This document shows positions 43,763 to 56,186 of a stretch of DNA of 64,000 nucleotides, piece after piece (positions within the stretch are counted from its first letter, which is position 1; the number at the start of each line of letters is the position of its first letter). A model generated the notes under the pieces. It ran no database searches. It worked only from the letters and a program-made list of their open reading frames with translations, and was not told where the DNA came from. Source of the stretch: Paramyrothecium sp. XJ0827 (lineage: Eukaryota; Ascomycota; Sordariomycetes; Hypocreales; Stachybotryaceae). Both the position numbers and the translations under genes were made by a program. Location of the stretch: the NCBI GenBank assembly GCA_020881915.1, contig JAJFPB010000005.1, positions 1,302,001 to 1,366,000 of the forward strand, given 5' to 3'.

Positions 43763-45515
43763 ATGGCTACGAACGGTAACCTTCCTGCCCAGGAGCAGTT
43801 CCCCTCGGCACCAGCCTCCGCCGATACCGGTTCCTCCACCACCAGCAATGCCAACGCTGGCAGCAACAACCTTTCCAAAGACGAGGTTGGCTGGTTCTTT
43901 GTCGAGCAATACTACACTACTCTGAGCAAGTCCCCAGAGAAGCTTCATGTATGGATGAAATCACTCCTCTCGCCCCTTTGCCAGCTGCCAACTAATTATC
44001 CTCTAGCTCTTCTACGGCAAGCGTTCGCAGTTTGTTTATGGAGTCGAGGCTGAGGTTACCAACATCTCCGTCGGCAGACAAGTAAGACTACGCATCTGAA
44101 AATTTTGAAGAGATCACTTCTGACAGATTGTTTCTCCAGGCTATCCAAGAGCGCATCGCGCAGCTTGACTTCCAAGACTGCAAGGTTCGAATCTCCAATG
44201 TCGATTCCCAAGCTTCGTTCGAGAGCATCGTCATCCAGGTCATCGGCGAGACCTCCAACAAGTCTGGTGAACCCAAGAAGTTCGTGCAAACATTTGTTCT
44301 CGCTCAACAACCCTCTGGTTACTTCGTCCTGAACGACATTCTGCGATACATCAATGAGGAGACCAACGAGGAGCCTGCCGAGACTAGCGAGGAGGCCACC
44401 GTTGAAGAGCCCCTGGCTGAGAGTGCCGAGGCACCTGCACCTGTCGAACCCGAGGCTGCCGCCGCAAAGGAGGAGACCAACACCCTGGACGCCGGCGCTG
44501 TTGAGGAGAAGCTCCAGGAGACCACCGCGGAGCCCAAGGCTGCCCCCGATAGCAACGACCCTGCCGCCGAGGCCGCAGCCGAGACTAGCAAGCCTGTGGA
44601 AGCTGCTGCTGAGCCGGCCGCTGACCCCGAGGCTGCTGCTCGTGAGATCGAGGAAGAGGATGTCAAGACACCCGAGAAGCCCCAGGATCCTTCTCCCACG
44701 CCTGTTGCCAAGCCTGCAGCCCCTGAGCCCGAACCCGCCGCTGCTGAGCCCGCCGCACCCCCCAAGCCAATGACCTGGGCCAGCCGAGCCGCCGCCGCTG
44801 CTGGACCTCGTCCTGTTGTTCCTCTCCCCAAGACTGCCACTCCTCCCGCTCCTGCCCAAAGCCGTGCTCCCGCTCCTGCGTCTGCTGCCGCCCCCGCAGC
44901 CGCCGCCGCCGCCGCACCCGCGCAATCGAGCGCTCCTGCTGCCACTGAGGCGGGCAACAAGGAGTCGGCTGGCTGGCAGACGGCCGGCGCCGAGTCTAAG
45001 CGACAGAACAAGCCCCAATCCACCCCTGCTGCTCCCATCGAGAAGGAGGGCACCATGGGCTACGTTAAGTACGTGACTGAGAAGGTTCAGGAGGCGGATC
45101 TGCGAAACGCACTGGCTGCACACGGCGAGCTTACTTACTTTGATATCAACCGCCAGAAGGTATGTTTTTTCTAAGGAGCATATATCACGGGGCCTTTACT
45201 GACAGCTTGGGTTTACAGAACTGTGCGTTTGTGGAGTACAAGACCGTCGAGGGATACCAGGCCGCGGTGTCTGCCAACCCCCATATCGTGAACGGCGAGA
45301 ACATTGTGGTTGAGCCCCGCCGACCCAAGTCCACCGCCTTCGGTGGCAGCAACTACGGTTCCGGTCGCGGTGGTGCCGCCGGCCGTGGCCGAGGTGGTTT
45401 TGACGGTAACAGAACCGGCGGACAGGGCAACGCCAGGGGCAACTACTCCGGCCAGAACCGAGGCCGTGGAGGCGCCTCTCGGGGCCGAGGTGGCGCCCAG
45501 GCTGCCAACGCCTAG
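43763..45515 (+). CDS. G3BP-like protein: NTF2-like, acidic/Ala-rich, RRM and RGG domains
   Basis: Exons 43763-43948, 44007-44081, 44140-45159 and 45219-45515 give 525 aa. The NTF2-like domain (about 38-160) shows EVGWFFVEQYYTTLSKSPEKLHLFYG and FVQTFVLAQQPSGYFVLNDILRY. A long Glu/Pro/Ala-rich segment follows (about 170-400). The RRM (about 410-475) has YVKYVTEKV and the spliced NCAFVEYKTVEGY. The RGG tail begins near GSGRGGAAGRGRGG. This is the domain order of metazoan G3BP and S. pombe Nxt3: an RNA-binding stress-granule scaffold and cofactor of the Ubp3-type deubiquitinase. Introns are short, with GTATGG, GTAAGA and GTATGT donors. Cytoplasmic role is family knowledge. Confidence 0.92.
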
Positions 45516-48500
45516 ACACCTACCATGACCAACTGCAGCTGGCAGCTCTTTCCAGAGCACACACACCATTCGCCAGCCAGTGAGACATGATCTCCGATAG
45601 GAGAGGACTTTATTAGGAGACTTGGTTCTTACCAGGTTAAACCGTCTAAACTGAGTCCATGTTTTCGGACTCTTTCTTATAGGATGGGGAAAAGTAGAAC
45701 GACCGGAAAATAGTTATAAGATCTGGAGGGAGTTGGGGCTGGGACTTTGGGAGCCGGGGATCGCATTCGGGTTTGGGTTGCGTCTGGTGTCCATTATTTT
45801 TCGTGACAGCATTGCATGCTGCGTCTGCTTCTGGTCGAAAGAGCGATAGTGTCACGAGACAAGCGTCTGGCTGGGTTGGGGACTACCCAGGTCCAGTCAA
45901 ACGGTTATTTGCAAAACAGCATTGTGTAGTTGTCATGTATATTTCAAGGGGGAAAGTGGTGGAAAGGATTAAGGAAGGGATCCAGAAGAAGCCTACAACG
46001 TGCAAGGTGGAAAAGTCAAGGAGGGCTGTATGAAGGATCTGACGCCAAAGCACACGGCAGCAGAGCCATTGACGGATGTACAATACGTTGGAGTGGTCAC
46101 CCCCTCAAAAGTGCGCGCACATAGTTGCAAATGAGTCAAAAAGATTATGCAGCACGTGAAGAGGACTCGTCCATGTGTGACGTGGCCCTCCCATGTCGTG
46201 ATTGCGTACGATGCTTAGTCCACGGGCAATTCTGGGCCAAGCTAACAACAAGGTCCGACATGCAGTGCAGTGGTTAATTGAGTAGAGACAGCAACAGGCG
46301 GGCGAATCCGGGGCCCCAGGCGCTCTGGTCGGGCAGTGGCAGCAAAGTGCCGAGATGATGTATGCCAGATCGGAAGAGGGGGGGGGGCATGATTAGGGCC
46401 GAGTCGATCAGTACATACTTGCGCAATCACCATGACCTTCTAAATAGAGAGGAGGTGCAGGTGACGATAAGACCGTCCCATTGAGGGGTCAGGGGGGCCA
46501 GAATGTGCCGAACCTCCCGTGGGGTAGTAGTCGAATCTGCACATTGGCGGCGCTCAGAGCCTCGAGCCCGCGCACGGCAAGAGATCGAGGGGACACCTAG
46601 GCTCCTGGCTGTGGATGGTATGCAGATCTGAAGCTCTCATAGGGCGCCAAGAAATCAGAGGAAGAGGCGTGTACGTCTGCGAGTTGGATACCCTGCCCTC
46701 GAAGAACGAAAAGGCCCTCGCATTTCTGTAAAGGAGCAGCGGCACGCAAGGGAAAGTCCGGTCAGGAAGTCAGACGAATGCTAGCCACTGGATGCGTTAC
46801 CAACGTAGTCGGTACGTGGAGCAACGCGTTGCCAAGTGACACATGGCCGACAATTTTCTCAAGCACTTACCCATCGTGGAGGAACTTTGGAGAGGGCTCG
46901 ATCAGCAAGGTAAGGTAGACACTGGATATGGGCGACAGGGATGATTGGATGACAACGAAGAACGAGTCTAATTGTGAAAGGAGCGAGGCCCACAGCAACC
47001 TGCGTTGGGATTAGGGAGCTGCTGCTTTCTTATTTGGCCTTTGTCTGTTGCCTGAATGATTCCATTCATTTGGCCCTGCCATAAGGGACGTGAACATGTT
47101 CGTTGTCTGCATCGAGGCAGAACGTTGTAAGTCAAGCAAGGCGAAATTTGGATCTTCTTGGCATCTCCCAAAAGGGCGGCTAGCGAAAGAAGAAAAAGCC
47201 AAGGCGGGATGGCGCAGGACAAGCGATGGAAACGGGAGTAGGGTGAGGCCAAGGCGCCGGCATGATTGGCTGAGCGCAGCCGTGTCGAAAGGTAAGCAAA
47301 TCAAAGCAAAGGAGATCGACAGAGTGCAATATGCCGAAAGTGAATATTGGACTATGGGACTTTTCTTTTTCCCGCCCTTCTCTTGGTGCGCCCTCCTCAC
47401 GCGCGCTTGTCAAGCTCTGTATCCGGGCATGGTCCAACTGAGACACACGGCCCTCGCCTATGCGCGTTCGTTCGTGGGAAGCCCGCCCTCCCCCCTCCAT
47501 GCAGCCTGGAGGCGAGGCGAAGGGGTGCAGAAAATCAAGCAACCAAGCTGCGACCGTTTCTTTTTTTTTGTGAAATTCGCTAGACGAGAGAGGCTCTCGA
47601 ACTGAAGGGAGTTCGCGGCTCGGGTATTGGAACCTGTCATGCGTCGGTGCTGGCTGCACTCCACTCCTGGGCGAAAAAAAGGTCCTGTGGCCTGGCCTTG
47701 GCCTGGGGAACTTTTTGTTGCTCGGCGGTGAATGTGCACGTGGGCGTGTGATGCACTCTACGATTTGGTACCTAGTTGTGGGATGTTCAAGGTTAACGAG
47801 GTCCCATGCTATTGACTAGCGGAATACATTTGCACGTAAAGCGAAGAGGAGTGCCCGCAAATATTCTCCTGTCTTCACTGTCTCCAATGGCAGTTTCCTT
47901 TGTGCGAAATGCAAAGGATGGTTGTACAGACGTTTGGAATATATAAAAATCGACGTCGGCCGAGAAAAAAAAAGTGTGTCGGGTCTTCAATGGCTGCACT
48001 CCCCTTCTTCACAGGGTATGCGGTATCCCTGCATCTGCGTTAGAAGCACGCCTCCCCTCCCCTCCTTGGCATGCGCTTCAAAGGTGCCAAGGGTCAAGTC
48101 AAAAGTTCCGGGACGGGATAAGGTAGGTTGGCGTTCGTCATATCATTCGTTCTTCGAATTCTGTTAAAAATTTCTTCCCACTGCACCCCCCGGGCTTCGG
48201 CTTCTCTGTGAGATCCGTCTGTTCATGCAACCCCCATAGGCTGCATGACTTGCGGACAGTCAACAAGAAAAGAGAAAATGAAAACATGATACAATAAAAA
48301 CATTGCGCTCATGTGACCTCCAGCTGGAAGCGGCTCTGCCACCTGCTAGTTCGACATGCCTCGGTCGCCTTTCCGGGGAAGATCTGTTAATATAAACTGG
48401 TCTAGAACAATTGGCGTAACGAAGTTGCAATGCCAAGCTTCACCTCAACGTCATTCGCCCCGGCAGGGCACTGATGCACTATTTGGGTAACAGAAGAGAC

Positions 48501-51482
48501 AGAAACACAGATTTCTGGCATCTGGTCAATCACAGGCAATGGGACCATCCACAGTTTCTGGAAGAAGGTTCATTAGGGAAAAGAGCATTTCACCAAGCAC
48601 GGTACAACAACCCGGCCCCCGATGGACATGGCCCGGTCTGAGTTGGCAAGCAGATCTGTTCCTGATTGAGCCAAGGGAAAAAAAAAGCTTGTTACATTGC
48701 GCAAGGAGGTTACGAAAGGATCTGATTCATGCGTGATACCTATTCTGTGCCGCGTTACGAAGTAACCGTCTCTTCCGTCTGACATGCTGTGGTCGAGGCG
48801 GTTGGAGGCAGGTCGCAGCGTCAGGCAAGGCGAGCAAAAGGTCCCTTCACCCAGGTCGTGTTTGTGCTCGCGCGCTCGTGGTACGCTACCCATCAAGGTG
48901 ATACTGGGGGGCGGAGAAACACAGGTGGGTACCTCTCGCAGACAACGGCTGCCTTCCTGACCGTCCTGTACCGTCGCGGGCCTTGCGATTGCTCGCCCTC
49001 GCATTACCCGGCCGGCTGGAAGGTCTTTGGCGGAATCCCCCGTTTCTCGGTTCGAATCTGGCTCCGCCTGGAGGTGCGGATGCTTACGGTGCCTTGCGTA
49101 AGGGACCTGGCCTACTTACTACCTTCCATTAGTAAGGTAAGGTAATGTAAAGGTACTATCATACTAGGTGCCTTACCTACGAGCCCACCCTTGGTGTCTT
49201 GCCAGGGATAAAACACTGATATCACCGTTTTGATCAGTATAATGGGTAGTCTTTTTAGCGATTAAAACGGCGATATTACTGTTTTATTCCTTGTAAAATA
49301 CGGTGGGTGTGCTGCTAGGTAAGGTAGGTAGACACGCTTTCAACACCTCCTCAGACATGACAGTCCCAAGGAAGAGGGAGATGAAACTCGCAGACAGGCG
49401 CCGAACAATTGGTTTCGTCTTAAAACTCCACCAACAGCAGAGAGCCCAAACATTACGGCAGCGAAGCGCAAAGCTACTATTATCCAATGCTCTTTTGCGT
49501 GCCGCCTCTTCCGTTCTGTGAGGATCCTCTTCGCGTGGCACCTCCCGGAAGAGGCTTGGCGCAAGCTGCGGCGCCAGCTCCCTGCCACATCGGCGCCCCC
49601 GTTTGGGTCGGTCTTTTGGGAACCTTTTGGTGCGCTGTGGGACCCCATGCCGCTTTGAAGCAAAGAACCTTTGGAGAGGGACCTTTTTACGGTGCTCTGC
49701 TTTGCGTGGTGTGTTCTTTCTTCTGGTTTGGGTTCCCCTTCCCATTCCCCCTCCTCGAGGCGCCGGCTCGCGCTTCTTCCCTCCTTTAGCATGGCCGGCG
49801 TCGGGGAGATGGGGAGAGACAGAGAGAGGTACTCTGTATACAGAGGCGGCATAAGGCCGGCTGGGGCGTGAGCAGGTATTCCCATCAACCCAGCTGGGCC
49901 TCTGCCGGGGATCCGTAACCAATCCGATGCAGTCCATTCCTGGCCTAATTAGGCATTGTCCCCTTGTGATAGCCCATCAAACGTCCCTCTGCTCTGTACC
50001 CCCCCATGCGCCCACCACCTGCAGCTTGATGCATTACATTTCCGCATCCCGGGTCCCGAATTCCTGCTCCTGCTCGCACGGGTCCGAAGCCAGCTCTGAT
50101 GCCGCGGCTGCACCTTTGTTCTCCTTCACCCGCGATTTGCTTTGACTTGCTCAAAACAGAACATCTGACTGCTGATACAATCAATACCTTCCTTACCTTT
50201 GGTTTGGTCCACGCGACTCTTAGTAATGCGCCCCCTCTCTGTCGCAAACAAAGTAAGGTAGTCAGTCATTTCGACACTCCAACCTCAACCTCAATCTCCA
50301 TCCCAACCCCAACCCTTGTCTCACATCTACCGCCGCCTGGGTCTTGCCGGGCCCTGCACCACCTGTATCTCCGTTGCTGCCACATGAGGGCCGATTCAAG
50401 CATTCCGCAAACCCTTCCCCAGACCGTGGCATGAACCGCTAGCTTCGTACACTCGCCCTCGCCCGTGTGGATATTCATTTGTCACAAAAATTCATCGGAT
50501 TAACCAACCTTGCCCGGCTCGCGCGCGCCCTTTGGCGACGACGACAACGAGTCCCCGTTATCGTGCTCCAACGACCGCTCCGAGGAACGGCGTCCACCAC
50601 CTTACACATCGCATGTCGCGAAGCTCAGGTCATCAACCCACTGCCTATTCGTTGTCCTGCCATTAGCTTCTCGTTGGTCCCGCAGGCAGGACAGCGCTTT
50701 CACTCCCTTGCCTGGCCTCTCTACGTCTACGTCTACTTCTACACTCCAGGACGAGCCTCAAACCTGGGCGTGGTTGCCACACCCCTCCCCTCCTTTCTCC
50801 CATTTCTTCACCCCATTCAATCCCGTCCATCCGTTTCCCCATCATCGCCAAGGGTAGGTAAGCTGCGAAGCACGCGCCCTCCTCCACTTGATGCGCAATC
50901 CCGTTCCTCGGCCGTTAAATAAAACATCCTCGTCTCTGCTGTCGCCTTGCCACCGCTTGCCGTCCCCGGACTTTTTCCTTCTTGAATTCTTTTTCTTTTT
51001 CTCGTTTCGCTGCGCTCACGCCTCTCTTGCGCTCTCTCCTGCTCCACGGGTCTCGGCACTAACAAAAGAGCCGCCGCGGCGCTGTGACCACGCCCCCCTT
51101 CCCTCTGCCCTCTCCGCCGCGCCCCTCCCTTCGCTCTAGCTCGTTTCCCATCTCTTCTCACACACACCACCTCGACTGGCCGCCCCGATTCTGCGCCGGC
51201 CTCGTGGTCGATCTTCGAGCCCGGCATGCTCCCGGGCGGGTCGTTATGAGCACATCTCCTCTCTACTGGCTCCATCAACGGGGACTACTCCTGGGCAGTG
51301 CCTGAGTCTGCGCGATCTCTACCCAGAGACGAGGCGGGTACTCCCAGGGACAAGCACAAACATTCCGTCCCCCATCATACGCCCCCAGACGCTTCGATTA
51401 TCGACGCCCCCTTGGATCGTCCGACACTGCCGTTGACCGCATCCGCCCGCGGGCCAAGCCCTTAAGAACCAAGCGTGCCCTC
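45516..51482. other. Gene-free stretch of about 6 kb
   Basis: No reading frame here has family motifs, credible splice partners or gene-like composition on either strand. Contents seen: a G9 run near 46379-46387, a foldback element at 49206-49290, AGGTAAGGTA-type motifs around 49130-49190 and 49318-49330, and a long CT-rich block from about 50450 to 51480 that is probably the promoter and leader of the PH-domain gene. A GGTTCGAATC at 49049 resembles a B box but no tRNA folds around it. A long non-coding transcript is possible but not shown. Confidence 0.5.
49206..49290. repeat. Imperfect inverted repeat (foldback / MITE-like element)
   Basis: Arm 1 (49206-49235) runs GGATAAAACACTGATATC then ACCGTTTTGATC. 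Arm 2 read on the other strand (49290-49260) runs GGAATAAAACAGTAATATC then GCCGTTTTAATC. About 25 of 30 positions match, with a 24-nt loop. Several of the mismatches are transitions. Much more AT-rich than its surroundings. No transposase nearby. Confidence 0.6.
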
Positions 51483-52889
51483 ATGGACCCCCGGGTCGCC
51501 TCCGGTGAAGATGAACCATCACCGCCCGCCGCCTCGCCGCCGCCTCTTCGGCGGCGCCATTCCATGGACGAGGACCTGTTCTATCACCAGGTAATGACGG
51601 CCACGCCTCGCCGACCCTCCAACCCGCCATCCTATGACTCGACTGTCTCTCCGCGCCGCAACAACCTCAAGCGCACACCACGAAATATGGAGGACCGGGA
51701 CGGGCCGGGGCCTGGCAGCCTTCATGCTGAAAGGCTACCCGCCTACTCCAACTCCATCGCCCTGGAAGGAGTATTCACAATGAAGCACGAGATCGAGAAC
51801 ACCACGAAGCGCGCAGAAGATCGTCATTGGCACACTGTTGTCGTCTCCCTGAACGGGACGGCACTAAACATACACAAGGTGAAGAAGGACTGGGGCTGGG
51901 GAAAATCAAGAGACGGACCAAGCATAAGCCCCGATAATCCACCTTGGGTAAGGAAAGGGAAGCTGGAAAAGAGCTACAGTTTGCTCTATGCCGATGCTGG
52001 GATCGCTGCCGACTACAAGAAGTGAGTATTCTTCTCATTCCATAGACGTCCAATGCTTGGCAATGAGCTTGCCATGCACGTATAATGTGAGGTTACTGAC
52101 CTCGTCGCTTTCTGCCCGCTTAGGCGCCGCTATGTCATCCGCATCCGAGCCGAGACCGACCAATTCCTCCTTTCTTGCGTCGAGCTGTCCACCTTTGTCA
52201 AATGGCTCGAATCACTTTTCGCAGCCATTGACATTGCTGCTCCCATCGACGACAGAGATTTCCCTCGCGACATGTCGATTCCGCGTATTCAGCGCATCCG
52301 CTGGTATCGAGGCCAATCTCCCGCGCGGACGCCCCAGAACAATTCCTCGAACGCCACTGAAGATGCTCAGGAACAACCACAAGAAGATGCAGAAGCGGAA
52401 CCCATTCGAGTAGTACGACGGCGGTCTTCCTCCCCTGAGCTCTCGTCAATACCTGCTCTGGAACGAAGAACGAGTCGTGATACATTGCTAGGCCCAGACC
52501 AGGACGAAGCGGCTGAAGAAGGGGAGCAAGAGACGGCCGAGGCGGCAGCACCTGCGGAGGATGATCCTTCAACTCTACCACTTCGAAGAGAGCACCTTCA
52601 TCGGTTCAGCACCACCTCTTACCCGAATCTAGCTGTCGACCCACACACGGGGAAATGGTTTCCGGAGCACGGTTGGACAACAGCTCACGACATGCTCTAT
52701 GCAAAATTATGCTACAGCAACCTGTTCTTCCGAAGCCCAAGGAAATCCAACTATATTATCAGCAAGGGGAAGCAGTGGTATGTTGATTGGGCGACGGGCA
52801 GGATGGTACGAGTGTTGCCTCCGGCCTATGGCGAGGTCGACTACTTTGGCGCTTGGCAAGTGGTTCATACGGAGAATCCGAGAATTTAA
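51483..52889 (+). CDS. PH-domain protein of unknown specific function
   Basis: Exons 51483-52021 and 52124-52889 (102-nt intron, GTGAGT..GCTTAG) give 434 aa. Residues 1-85 are Pro/Arg-rich and disordered. Residues about 90-230 fit a pleckstrin-homology domain: ALEGVFTMKHEIENTTKRAE opens it, HTVVVSLNGTALNIHKV is a beta segment, and YVIRIRAETDQFLLSC with VELSTFVKWLESLFAAIDIA is the closing strand and helix. A charged linker follows, then a conserved C-terminal segment (RFSTTSYPNLAVDPHTGKWF, MLYAKLCYSNLFFRSPRKSNY, GKQWYVDWATGRMVRVLPPAYG). PH domains usually bind phosphoinositides or proteins at membranes. The intron cuts the PH domain at YKK|RRYV. I cannot name an ortholog. Confidence 0.85.
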
Positions 52890-54307
52890 GGATCCTTGCC
52901 AAGATGTACTTTCATTCGTATGCGGGGACCATCCAGGACAAAGGTTCCTGTGCGCCGCAGCTACATGACCCGGTCATCCAACCCGCGTCTTGTAACACGA
53001 TTGCCGGCTGTCTCTGGGCGTCGACGGGCTCGACACTGCGCCTTGATTTTACCCCTTTTCTATCACCGAAGAGATTCACCGGCGGTGAATCCGACCACAC
53101 TGAGACGAGTTGTGAGGAGAATGCTACGAAGCTGACGAACCTCCTTCTGTCTAATCCTTCTGCATGTTTACGGCGCGCTGGCTAGATCATCTGCTTGCAT
53201 AAATGGGGTGGGGGAACGAGGTGGAACGGAACAAAGTTCATGGATCGGAGTCTTGTTTTACGGTTTTACGCTGGACTGCCGTTGAGGCAGCAAAAGCCCT
53301 CTTTTGCATTTGCATCCTGGTGCACATATTCATTGGTTCTGTCATCATTTGTACATACACATATACCATCTCGATGGGAGGAGGAAGAAGCTCTGGCCGA
53401 TAGCCTGATGGGGGTGACTACGATGTATATAGCGGTTCGCGAACGTCAACCCTTCAAGGAGGCGATTGAATATACCGTGAGGGTATTCTCAGCAAATCAA
53501 ACTGTTCATGCTCCCTCTTGGCCACGATGTGCGATGGCCAGCATCCACATTTATCCTCTCTATGCCGAGCAATTTGGCAGCGTAGGCCACGACGGGACCG
53601 TCTAAGTCTTGGCGTCTGACCGCACCCCACGCCGAGAGCGATGGCCCGAAGATGCCCGTCTTTCCATCCCTGCCATGCCATGCGCCATGCCACGCCCATC
53701 TCTAGCATGCTAGCGCCAGCCAATCCGCGGCACACGTTCTCACGAACGCGCTACGTAAGAGTTACACAAGAAGAAGACGCCAATGCTTCTTTTTCTCTCT
53801 TTTTAGGCTTCGTCTTACGTCTTCTTTTTTTTTCTTTCCCAATTTTGCCAGCTTTCACGCCCAGTGTGCGCGCACCACCCCTCCCCTCTCAGGGCTCCAT
53901 TCGTCTTCCCTAGCAGTTCCAGAAGTTCCCTTCCCCCCCTTGGCGTGCAAGGGCGTCGCGAGCCTTGTCCGCGCGGCTCTCTGATGCAGTGTTTGAAAAA
54001 GTTCCATGGTTTCTTTTTTTCGGCCCATCCACCGTAGAGCAGAGGAGGATTCAGTAGGGGGTGTGTGCGGCGCATATGTAGCCATGTCGAGGCGGAAAAA
54101 TTCTCGTGGACATCCACATATTCGTCTCGCTGTCGTTAGCTTTCGGAAAGCGCCGACGCAAACCGAAGGAAGATCGGGCGAAAGAAGGCGCGAGCTGTGC
54201 CGAACGGACAAGGCGCCTCCTCCAATGGAAGTCGGCCGTCCCTCTTTGGCAGTGGAATAATCTCGAGCCGTCCCATACATTTCTTTGTTGAGCCAGCATC
54301 CTCTCGT
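52890..54307. other. Convergent intergenic, PH-domain gene / NNF1
   Basis: 1.4 kb without a gene. Two plus-strand UGUANAUA-type sites occur, TGTACATA (53350) and TGTATATA (53424), 461 and 535 bases past the PH-gene stop. A T-rich patch lies near 53820. Nothing else recognised. Confidence 0.5.
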
Positions 54308-55380
54308 TCATCCGCCGCCGGGCGCTCCGCCGCTACCGCCGGTGACGAGGGCGGCGTCGCGCTCCCTCGCCTCGGACACGACCTGGGGCACGACGTGCGC
54401 GAGCGCCTCGTTGGCGGCCGACACGTCCGCGACGGCAGCCTCGAGCTGGCCGAGCAGCTGGTCTATCTCCTCCCGCTGGCGGCGCACCTCGTCGAAGAGC
54501 AGCGCGTTCTGCGACTGCGTTGTCTGCAGGCGGGCATTGAGCTGCGACTGGTGCGCGACGAGGGCTGGATGCATGTGCGCCGCCAGGATGTCTGATGGCG
54601 GGAGAGAATGTGGCCTGTGGGTCGACGAAGCACGTTAGTAAAGGATAGTTGAGGCCGGGGCCGTGTCAATGGCAGAGGAACCTACGGCGTCGGTTCCGGA
54701 TCCGAAGCATCGGCAGCAGCTCGGCGCCGCGCCGCATCGCCGAGTAACTCCTCGAGCTGGTTGAGCTTCGGCACAACCTGTCTCACCGCCATGATGTTGT
54801 CAAACTCTTTCTGCAGCATTGGGTCAGCCGTTGCTCAGGTCAAGTCGTCGTGCTCGCGGAGCCCTCGATGCGCTCTCCCCCCCGTCGCGGAACGGAGACG
54901 CTTCCGGAGAATCAAAGGCCCTATGCACGGGCGGCCTCTTACCTCACACTTGTCTCCCAGCTTGTCCACCATCTGCGCCTGCACCTGCCGCAGGACCGGC
55001 TCCGCGCGCCGCGCCACCGTGGGATAGCACCCGGCGAAGTTGTCCCAGCCGAGCTTGGCCAGCGTGTGCTTGAGGCTCTGCGCGTACAGCTGCTGCAGCC
55101 GCGCCGCGCGAGGGCCCGGCGCCACGGGCGTGTGTCGCTCGGGCAGCGGAGGCGATTCTGCGCGTTGCTGCTGCTCTTGCTGCTGCTCTGGGCCGTCCCC
55201 CGAGGCCATCGCCAGCTCCTCATGCGGCTCGCCGGCAACAGGGCCGGCAGGATCGTTGGTGCCGGTGTCGGGGGTTTGCTGTTCTTGCGCTTGGTTGGAT
55301 TGAGCCTGTTGCTGCTGCTGCTGCTGCTGCTCCTCTGCGACGTGCCCCTCCGCCGGGTTGGATGGTAACCCGGGTGCCAT
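54308..55380 (-). CDS. nnf1: Kinetochore protein Nnf1 (MIS12/MIND complex)
   Basis: Complement exons 55380-54943, 54810-54686 and 54614-54308 give 289 aa. Nnf1 pairs with Mis12/Mtw1 in the four-protein complex linking inner to outer kinetochore. The N-terminal 90 residues are disordered, with Q8 (residues 18-25) and further Gln clusters. The family core starts at RLQQLYAQSLKHTLAKLGW (about 94-112), then NFAGCYPTVAR. After the first splice come KEFDNIMAVRQVVPKLNQLEELL and then long helical heptads to the end (ALLFDEVRRQREEIDQLLGQLEAAV), a coiled coil. Introns are GTAAGA (132 nt) and GTAGGT..CCACAG. The Gly-rich end GGSGGAPGGG is odd. Confidence 0.88.
55310..55331 (-). repeat. CAG microsatellite encoding polyglutamine in NNF1
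   Basis: TGC/CTG triplets on the plus strand, mainly CAG codons for Q8 on the coding strand. Likely polymorphic in length between strains. Confidence 0.85.
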
Positions 55381-56186
55381 GGTGTAAGTGAAGCCGAGTC
55401 TCAGACACGGGTCAGAGAACCTTTTGCCAAATTGGTAGTCTCAAGTCGTCCCTGAAAATACCATCTGTAGTTCCCACGTCTGCGATCAATGTAGGTTGCT
55501 CGCTCGCAGAAAGCATTCAAGTGCGCCAGGGATTAGTAGCTGGAAAGCGGGTGTGGAACGACGCGTCTATTCGATACAGTGGGCTTGACGCGACTGCGAT
55601 GAGGTGAGGAACACTTAATCATCGGCACGTGACCTGGTTCAACTCGATCTCGCGGAGGCTAAAGTCTAAGGTACCGTAGGTGGGAGGGGCAGGTTGGAAT
55701 GGAGGGGAGTGTTTGTTGAAAAAAAAAATAGAAAGGAAAAAAATAAATTTAGTTCAGTGCAAGTGACTTGGTTCCTGCGGCTGACTACCTTAGGTAGCTC
55801 AAGCGGCACGTCACTGTTGCATTGGTGAAAGCTTGGCTCCAGCTTGGCGGTTGCTGTCAACTCATCTTCTGGTGTACAGGGTATCAGGAGAAGTATAATC
55901 ATCAGTCTACCCGAAAAGCAAGTTCTATATGCGCCCCGACACTATGCTAAAAAAAATTTAAAAAAAGGGAGAATGGTTGCAGGTTACTGCAGTATGCGGC
56001 AGCCTTGCCTTGCGTCAAGCCAGTCATCACGCGTCTCAGTCTTTGCAGCCTGGGTATCATCTTGGGAGAAGAGATATGTCCTGCCCGGCCAGCCCCTGTC
56101 AGATTGGGTTACCTCACTCCGTCTCATCATCTTGCGCACTCGTTCCTCACTCTCACTCTCACTCACTCGACGTACCACGCCCTCCC
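55381..56186. promoter_or_regulatory. Intergenic: NNF1 promoter and DUF1640-gene 3' flank
   Basis: 806 bp. Contains A/T-rich stretches near 55718-55750 and 55950-55970, and ACCTTAGGTAGCTC near 55787. No gene seen. Confidence 0.5.

Noticed and set aside
44056..45123. 355-codon minus-strand Gly/Leu/Ala-rich frame
   Set aside because: Antisense of the G3BP-like exon, whose NTF2 and RRM domains are clear on the plus strand.
47011..47605. Overlapping frames of 130-170 codons on both strands
   Set aside because: Random-looking composition, no motifs or splice support.
49043..49070. GGTTCGAATCTGG resembling a tRNA B box
   Set aside because: No A box or acceptor stem at proper distance; does not fold as a tRNA.
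50270..50312. AACCTCAACCTC / AACCCCAACCC run resembling telomere repeats
   Set aside because: Not the TTAGGG/CCCTAA unit of fungal telomeres; degenerate C/A-rich leader sequence.
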